The notes beneath the pieces were generated by a model. It did no database searches and had not been told where the DNA came from. It worked only from the letters and a program-made list of their open reading frames with translations. From an uncultured Actinomycetes bacterium (lineage in GTDB: Bacteria > Actinomycetota > Thermoleophilia > Miltoncostaeales > Miltoncostaeaceae), in NCBI GenBank assembly GCA_903928615.1, contig CAIYRJ010000067.1, positions 1 to 9,639 on the forward strand: DNA of 9,639 bases. The letters are read 5' to 3'. Made by a program: the position numbers and the translations under genes. Shown here piece by piece: positions 6,056-9,639 of this stretch (the stretch's first letter is position 1; every line of letters begins with the position of its first letter).

Positions 6056-6979
6056 ATCATCGACCGCACCGGCAACACCCCGCGCGACCTCACGCGGCCG
6101 CTTCGCAAGGCGGCCGGGATCATCGCGGTACTCGCGCTGGGTCTCACGGCCCCGGCGCTTGCGGCCTCCCCGATGCCCGAGCAGCTGCCTGGCAGCGGTC
6201 CGAGCGTTGCTCCCGAGGGGTCGGGCCTGCCGGGCCAGCCCGTGGCTCCCGCCCCCGCGCCGGTGCCGGCTGCTGCTCCCGCCGCGCCGGCCACCCCGCC
6301 CGCCGACGCCCTGCGTCCGGGAACGCGTGGCAGCGACGTCAAGGCGCTGCAGCGCAAGCTGCGCGTGCGCGGCATCAAGGTTCCGGTCGACGGCAACTAC
6401 GGCGCCCGTACCCGCGCCGGCGTACGCATCCTGCAGCGCAAGCTGAAGATGAAGGCCACGGGCATCGCCGACGCTGCGCTGCTCGCCAAGCTCGGCCTGA
6501 AGATCCGCGCCGTGGCCAGCGACCCGGCCACCCTCGCGGCGCCCACCCCGGCGACGGCGCGCTACCTCAAGGTGTTCCCGGTCGTGGGCGAGTACTCCTA
6601 CTCGGACGACTTCGGCGACCCGCGCGGCCAGGGCGCCCACCAGGGCAACGACATCATCGGCACGATCGGCATGCAGCTCGTGAGCTGCGTCGACGGCACG
6701 ATCTCGCGCCTCACCCGCGAGGAGACCGGGCTGGGTGGCATTTGGATCTGGATCGTCGACGGCCGGGGCAACGAGTACTACTACGCGCACATGGCGTCGA
6801 TCTCGCCGGAGCTCAAGGCCGGGTCCAAGGTGACCGCCGGCCAGTTCGTGGGCACCATGGGCATGACGGGCGACGCCCGCGGCACCATTCCGCACCTGCA
6901 CTTCGAGATCCGGCCGAACGGCGGGGGGTCGATCAACCCCTTCACCGAGCTTCGCGCGGTCGATCCCAAGCGCAAGTAA
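6056..6979 (+). CDS. Exported M23 family metallopeptidase with peptidoglycan-binding domain; apparent ATC start
   Basis: The protein (307 residues from ATC 6056) is a probable zinc endopeptidase acting on peptidoglycan cross-bridges outside the cell. A signal peptide has a basic n-region (RPLRK), a hydrophobic core and a cleavage site near APALA-AS (33-38). After a Pro/Ala linker (61-84) comes a PG_binding_1 domain (about 87-148: GSDVKALQRKLRVRG, VDGNYGARTRAGV). The LytM-type M23 domain spans about 175-300. Expected zinc ligands His195, Asp199 (HQGND) and His282, and catalytic His245 and His280 (YYYAHM, PHLHFE), are all present. The start is odd: no ATG, GTG or TTG lies in frame between the promoter and the signal peptide. 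ATC at 6056, 5 nt after AAAGGGAG, is the best placed start. Gene function is secure; the start is not. Confidence 0.88.
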   Translation: MIDRTGNTPRDLTRPLRKAAGIIAVLALGLTAPALAASPMPEQLPGSGPSVAPEGSGLPGQPVAPAPAPVPAAAPAAPATPPADALRPGTRGSDVKALQRKLRVRGIKVPVDGNYGARTRAGVRILQRKLKMKATGIADAALLAKLGLKIRAVASDPATLAAPTPATARYLKVFPVVGEYSYSDDFGDPRGQGAHQGNDIIGTIGMQLVSCVDGTISRLTREETGLGGIWIWIVDGRGNEYYYAHMASISPELKAGSKVTAGQFVGTMGMTGDARGTIPHLHFEIRPNGGGSINPFTELRAVDPKRK

Positions 6980-6996
6980 CGAACTCGCAACACCGT

Positions 6997-7026
6997 AGGG
7001 GTGGCGCAGCGTAGGACTGCGCCCCT
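6997..7026 (+). terminator. Stem-loop between the two M23 genes
   Basis: An exact 7-bp stem, GGCGCAG (7003-7009) with CTGCGCC (7017-7023), closes a 7-nt loop and can be lengthened by AGG/CCT with a small internal bulge. It starts 18 nt after the stop codon. No T tract follows. It may end or attenuate transcription between the two peptidase genes. Confidence 0.4.
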
Positions 7027-7047
7027 GGCCGTCGAATCCGCATCCCC

Positions 7048-8250
7048 GTGACGCGGATTCCCAGACATGCGGCCGTGGCGGCCCTCATCGCCGCCGGCGC
7101 GGTGGCCATGCCCGGCGCGCTCAGCGGCACCGGCATCACCGAGCGCAAGCAGGCCGTGGACCAGCGCCTGTACAGCGCCGAGGCGCGGCTGCTGGCGGTG
7201 ATCAACCGCCAGGTGGTGCTCACATCCGACGTCGCCACCATCAGCGCCCGGCTTCGCGACGTGAACCGGCGCCTCAAGCCGCTGGCCGCGCGGCGGGACG
7301 CCGCCGTAGCCGCACACCGCATGGCGCTCGGCACGCTCGCGCAGGTGAACCGCGACCTGTCGTTCCAGCGCAGCCAGCTCGAGATCGCCACCGGGCGGCT
7401 GAAGCTGCAGCGCCAGGCGCTCGTGGAGCGCCTGCGCGAGATCTACCGCACCGAGGATGACGACCCCCTCCTGGGGCTGCTGCAGAACGGCAGCCTCGCC
7501 GAGCTCGCGGGCGCGCGGTCGAGCGTGGAGCGCGCCACCGATCGCGACCGCGACATGATCTCGGCGGTTGCGCGCTACCGGAACCTCACGCGTGCCACCG
7601 CAGCCCGCATCGCCGTGCTGCAGGAGCGCGCGGCCGCGGCAGAGGACCGCGCCGCCGAGCGGGCGACCGCGGCGAAGGCCGCGGCCCACGAGCTCGACGT
7701 GGAGCAGCGCGTGCTTCGGCGCACCAAGAAGGTGCGCGCACGCATGCTCGCGGCGATCCGCGTGGACCGCGACCACATCGAGGACGACACCAAGGCGCTG
7801 CGCGAGCAGTCGTTCGCGCTCGCGCGTCGCATCGCCGAGATCCAGGGCGTGCCCTACGCCGAGCCATCGGACATCACGCCGTCGTCCGCCGGCTTCACGT
7901 GGCCCACCTCCGGCGAGCTGACATCCGGCTTCGGCCCGCGCTGGGGGCGCATGCACCAGGGCATCGACATCGCGGCGCCCACCGGGCGGCCCATCACGGC
8001 GGCGAAGTCGGGCAAGGTCATCGTGGCCGGTCCCTCCGGCGGATACGGCAACCTGGTGGTCATCGACCACGGGGGCGGCCTCTCCACGGCGTACGCCCAC
8101 CAGAGCCGCATCGCCGTGGGCGTGGGCGACCCCGTGACGCAGGGCGGCGTGATCGGCTACGTCGGCAGCACGGGGCACTCCACCGGCCCCCACCTGCACT
8201 TCGAGGTGCGGGTGAACGGCGCGGCCCAGAACCCACTGCCCTACCTGTAG
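7048..8250 (+). CDS. EnvC/LytM-type M23 peptidase with long N-terminal coiled coil
   Basis: This 400-residue protein has an N-terminal hydrophobic segment (about 8-26) typical of an export signal. A long charged helical region (about 30-265), rich in Arg/Glu/Ala heptads, follows, then a C-terminal M23 domain (about 283-398). Active-site residues are complete: His303 and Asp307 (MHQGIDI), His351 (TAYAHQ), His382 and His384 (GPHLHFE). E. coli EnvC has the same coiled-coil plus LytM layout but a degenerate site and only activates amidases; the intact ligands here point to a true wall endopeptidase, possibly working in cell separation. The GTG at 7048 is chosen because it gives a complete signal sequence; another in-frame GTG at 7075 is less likely. 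No good Shine-Dalgarno is seen. It lies 68 bp after the other M23 gene in the same direction, so they may share a transcript. Confidence 0.92.
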   Translation: MTRIPRHAAVAALIAAGAVAMPGALSGTGITERKQAVDQRLYSAEARLLAVINRQVVLTSDVATISARLRDVNRRLKPLAARRDAAVAAHRMALGTLAQVNRDLSFQRSQLEIATGRLKLQRQALVERLREIYRTEDDDPLLGLLQNGSLAELAGARSSVERATDRDRDMISAVARYRNLTRATAARIAVLQERAAAAEDRAAERATAAKAAAHELDVEQRVLRRTKKVRARMLAAIRVDRDHIEDDTKALREQSFALARRIAEIQGVPYAEPSDITPSSAGFTWPTSGELTSGFGPRWGRMHQGIDIAAPTGRPITAAKSGKVIVAGPSGGYGNLVVIDHGGGLSTAYAHQSRIAVGVGDPVTQGGVIGYVGSTGHSTGPHLHFEVRVNGAAQNPLPYL

Positions 8251-8253
8251 CCC

Positions 8254-8301
8254 ACCACCGGTGACAGGCACGCAGCGCTCGCGGTGACTGTCACCGGTGG
8301 T
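8254..8301. repeat. 13-bp inverted repeat between the M23 gene and argG
   Basis: ACCACCGGTGACA (8254-8266) and TGTCACCGGTGGT (8289-8301) are exact reverse complements around a 22-nt spacer. Inside it, CGGTGAC-T-GTCACCG (8282-8296) forms a smaller palindrome, so the CGGTGAC core occurs three times. It starts 4 nt after the peptidase stop and ends 11 nt before the argG -10. It could be a terminator for the peptidase gene, an operator for argG, or both. It does not look like an ArgR box, which is AT-rich. Confidence 0.6.
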
Positions 8302-8312
8302 TGGGGGCTGTC

Positions 8313-8318
8313 TACACT
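8313..8318 (+). promoter_or_regulatory. -10 element of the argG promoter (TACACT)
   Basis: TACACT fits TANNNT well. A -35 at 16-18 nt upstream would fall in the right arm of the inverted repeat, around GTCACC, which is a poor TTGACA match. Transcription would start near 8325, giving a leader of about 32 nt that includes AAGGA at 8343-8347. Confidence 0.5.
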
Positions 8319-8356
8319 CCGGCCGTCCGCTGACACGACATGAAGGACGTCGCGCG

Positions 8357-9619
8357 TTGTCCCAGATGCAGCCCGCCCCGCAGACCGCCCAGTACCTGGC
8401 CCAGCCCCACGAGGTGCACCGCGTGGTGCTCCTGTACTCGGGCGGCCTCGACACGTCGGTGATGCTCAAGTGGATCCAGGACGAGTACGACGCCGAGGTG
8501 GTGGCGCTCTGCATCAACCTGGGCCAGCCCGAGGACGACTTCACGGAGATCCTCGAGAAGGCCGTCGACCTGGGGGCCGTGGAGAGCCTGGTCATCGACG
8601 CCCGCGAGGAGTTCGCGCGCGACTACGTGGCGCCGGCGATCAAGGCCAACGCCCGCTACCAGGGCGGCTACCCGCTGTTCACCTCGCTCGGTCGCCCGCT
8701 CATCGCGAAGCTCGCCGTGCAGGAGGCCCGCCGCCACGGCTGCGACACCATCGCGCACGGCTGCACCGGCAAGGGCAACGACCAGGTGCGCATCGAGGCC
8801 ACCATCGCCACGCTCGCCCCCGAGCTCAAGATCATCGCGCCGGTGCGCGAGTGGCAGATGGGGCGCGATGAGGAGATCGCCTACGCGCAGGAGCACGGCA
8901 TCCCCGTGTCGTCCAGCGTGGAGCGCCCCTACTCGATCGATGACAACCTCTGGGGTCGCTCGAGCGAGGGTGGCATCATCGAGGACCTCACCGCGGCGAT
9001 CCCCGACGACGTCTTCCAGCTCGTCACCCCGCCCACGAAGGCGCCCGACACCCCCGAGGACATCATCATCTCGTTCCGCGACGGCCTCCCCGTGAGCCTC
9101 AACGAGGTGGAGATGCCGCTGCACGAGATCATCCCCGCCATCGCCGAGCATGCCTGCCGCAACGGCGTGGGCATCATGGACCACATCGAGGACCGCGTGG
9201 TGGGCCTCAAGGTGCGCGACGTCTACGAGGTGCCGGCGGCCACGGTGATCCTCGAGGCCCACAAGGAGCTCGAGAAGCTCGTGTGCACCGGCCGCCAGAA
9301 CGCGCTGAAGCCGAACCTGGACCTGCTCTGGGCGCAGCTGGCCTACGAGGGCCTCTGGTACGAGCCGCTGATGAAGGACCTCAACGCCTTCATGGACCAC
9401 GTGAACCGCAAGGTGGAGGGCACCGTGACCGTGCGCCTCTACAAGGGATCCGCCACGGTCATCACGCGCGACTCCCCGCTCGCGCTCTACGACCGCACCC
9501 TCGCCACGTTCGACGCCGACCCGAGCTTCTCGCAGAACGCCAGCCCGGGCTTCATCGAGCTCTTCAGCCTGCAGAGCCGCATGGCCCACCAGATCGAAGA
9601 GGCGCGCGACCTGGGCTAG
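8357..9619 (+). CDS. argG: Argininosuccinate synthase
   Basis: This protein (420 residues from TTG 8357) joins citrulline and aspartate with ATP to give argininosuccinate in arginine synthesis, in the cytoplasm. The N-type ATP pyrophosphatase loop YSGGLDTSV is at 27-35. GCTGKGNDQVRIE (135-147) matches the second family signature apart from Ile in place of the usual Phe. YSIDDNLWGRSSEGG (192-206) and YEPLMKDL (335-342) are also typical. Compared with shorter family members, about 20 extra residues precede the first strand (HRVVLLYSGG). Starts considered: TTG 8357, with AAGGA 9 nt upstream, and ATG 8366, with the same site 18 nt away; TTG is better spaced. The longer GTG frame from 8297 begins upstream of the promoter and is unlikely. 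The gene is complete, stands alone with its own promoter, and no other arg gene is visible nearby. Confidence 0.97.
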   Translation: MSQMQPAPQTAQYLAQPHEVHRVVLLYSGGLDTSVMLKWIQDEYDAEVVALCINLGQPEDDFTEILEKAVDLGAVESLVIDAREEFARDYVAPAIKANARYQGGYPLFTSLGRPLIAKLAVQEARRHGCDTIAHGCTGKGNDQVRIEATIATLAPELKIIAPVREWQMGRDEEIAYAQEHGIPVSSSVERPYSIDDNLWGRSSEGGIIEDLTAAIPDDVFQLVTPPTKAPDTPEDIIISFRDGLPVSLNEVEMPLHEIIPAIAEHACRNGVGIMDHIEDRVVGLKVRDVYEVPAATVILEAHKELEKLVCTGRQNALKPNLDLLWAQLAYEGLWYEPLMKDLNAFMDHVNRKVEGTVTVRLYKGSATVITRDSPLALYDRTLATFDADPSFSQNASPGFIELFSLQSRMAHQIEEARDLG

Positions 9620-9621
9620 CC

Positions 9622-9639
9622 CCGGTGTCAGGCACTTAA
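9622..9639. repeat. Copy of a 14-bp element following a stop codon, cut by the window end
   Basis: CCGGTGTCAGGCAC (9622-9635) differs at one base from CCGGTGACAGGCAC (8258-8271). Both copies start within 8 nt of a stop codon, after the second M23 gene and after argG. The element is imperfectly palindromic (GTG...CAC) and might be part of a dispersed repeat or terminator family; the rest lies outside the window. Confidence 0.4.

Noticed and set aside
8340..8462. 40-codon upstream frame with eight Arg codons overlapping the start of argG, a possible arginine attenuation peptide
   Set aside because: It has no ribosome site of its own, it mostly overlaps argG in another frame, and Arg-rich shadows are common in this base composition.
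6781..8595. 604-codon minus-strand open frame across the second M23 gene
   Set aside because: It spans two intergenic regions and lacks any domain pattern; the plus-strand peptidases are certain.
8312..9589. Long minus-strand open frame opposite argG
   Set aside because: His/Val/Leu/Glu-rich antisense shadow of argG with no recognisable domain.
1..9639. CRISPR arrays, tRNA or rRNA genes, transposases, attachment sites
   Set aside because: No regularly spaced repeats, cloverleaf-like sequences, or integrase or transposase motifs were seen on either strand.

Overview
The window is a GC-rich chromosomal segment, GC-rich even between genes, with compact gene spacing and frequent GTG/TTG starts. 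Actinobacterial-looking promoters (TTGAC... / TANNNT) together with a Ccm-type cytochrome c maturation cluster, a CFA-family lipid methyltransferase and exported M23 peptidases suggest an actinobacterium. A deep lineage such as Thermoleophilia is possible, but that placement is inference. The gene content is mostly housekeeping: no insertion sequence, phage gene, CRISPR array, tRNA or rRNA was recognised.

Layout, left to right. (1) 4-1212 (+): a cyclopropane-fatty-acid-synthase family SAM methyltransferase, possibly clipped at its start by the window edge. (2) 1209-1951 (-): a two-gene operon, msrB followed by a small two-helix membrane protein, joined by an ATGA start/stop overlap. It converges on the methyltransferase gene, and both strands use the same CTAG as a stop. 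(3) 2036-5771 (+): an operon running divergently from msrB through an 84-bp gap. It holds ccmE (heme chaperone with Cys replacing the heme-binding His), ccmF (heme lyase with the WWD motif and four conserved His), a 95-residue CcmI N-terminal-like protein and a lipoprotein with a C-terminal membrane anchor. Three of the four genes are joined by overlaps or a very short gap. (4) 5772-6055: a regulatory region with inverted repeats placed over two possible -35 elements, a good promoter at 5912-5939 and a structured leader of about 110 nt. (5) 6056-6979 and 7048-8250 (+): two exported M23 (LytM/EnvC-type) peptidases with different architectures. One has a peptidoglycan-binding domain and the other a long coiled coil. 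The first has no ATG/GTG/TTG start in frame between its promoter and its signal peptide and may start at ATC. (6) 8251-8356: a 13-bp inverted repeat and the promoter of argG. (7) 8357-9619 (+): argG, argininosuccinate synthase.

Functionally the segment combines envelope work (membrane lipid modification, wall hydrolysis, lipoprotein), extracytoplasmic cytochrome c assembly, repair of oxidised methionine and arginine synthesis. The points most worth a second look are the CxxxF form of CcmE in a cluster with no visible CcmG/CcmH, the apparent ATC start of the first M23 peptidase, the paired inverted repeats upstream of it, and a 14-bp element found just after two stop codons. I found no clear evidence of an entirely new multi-gene system.
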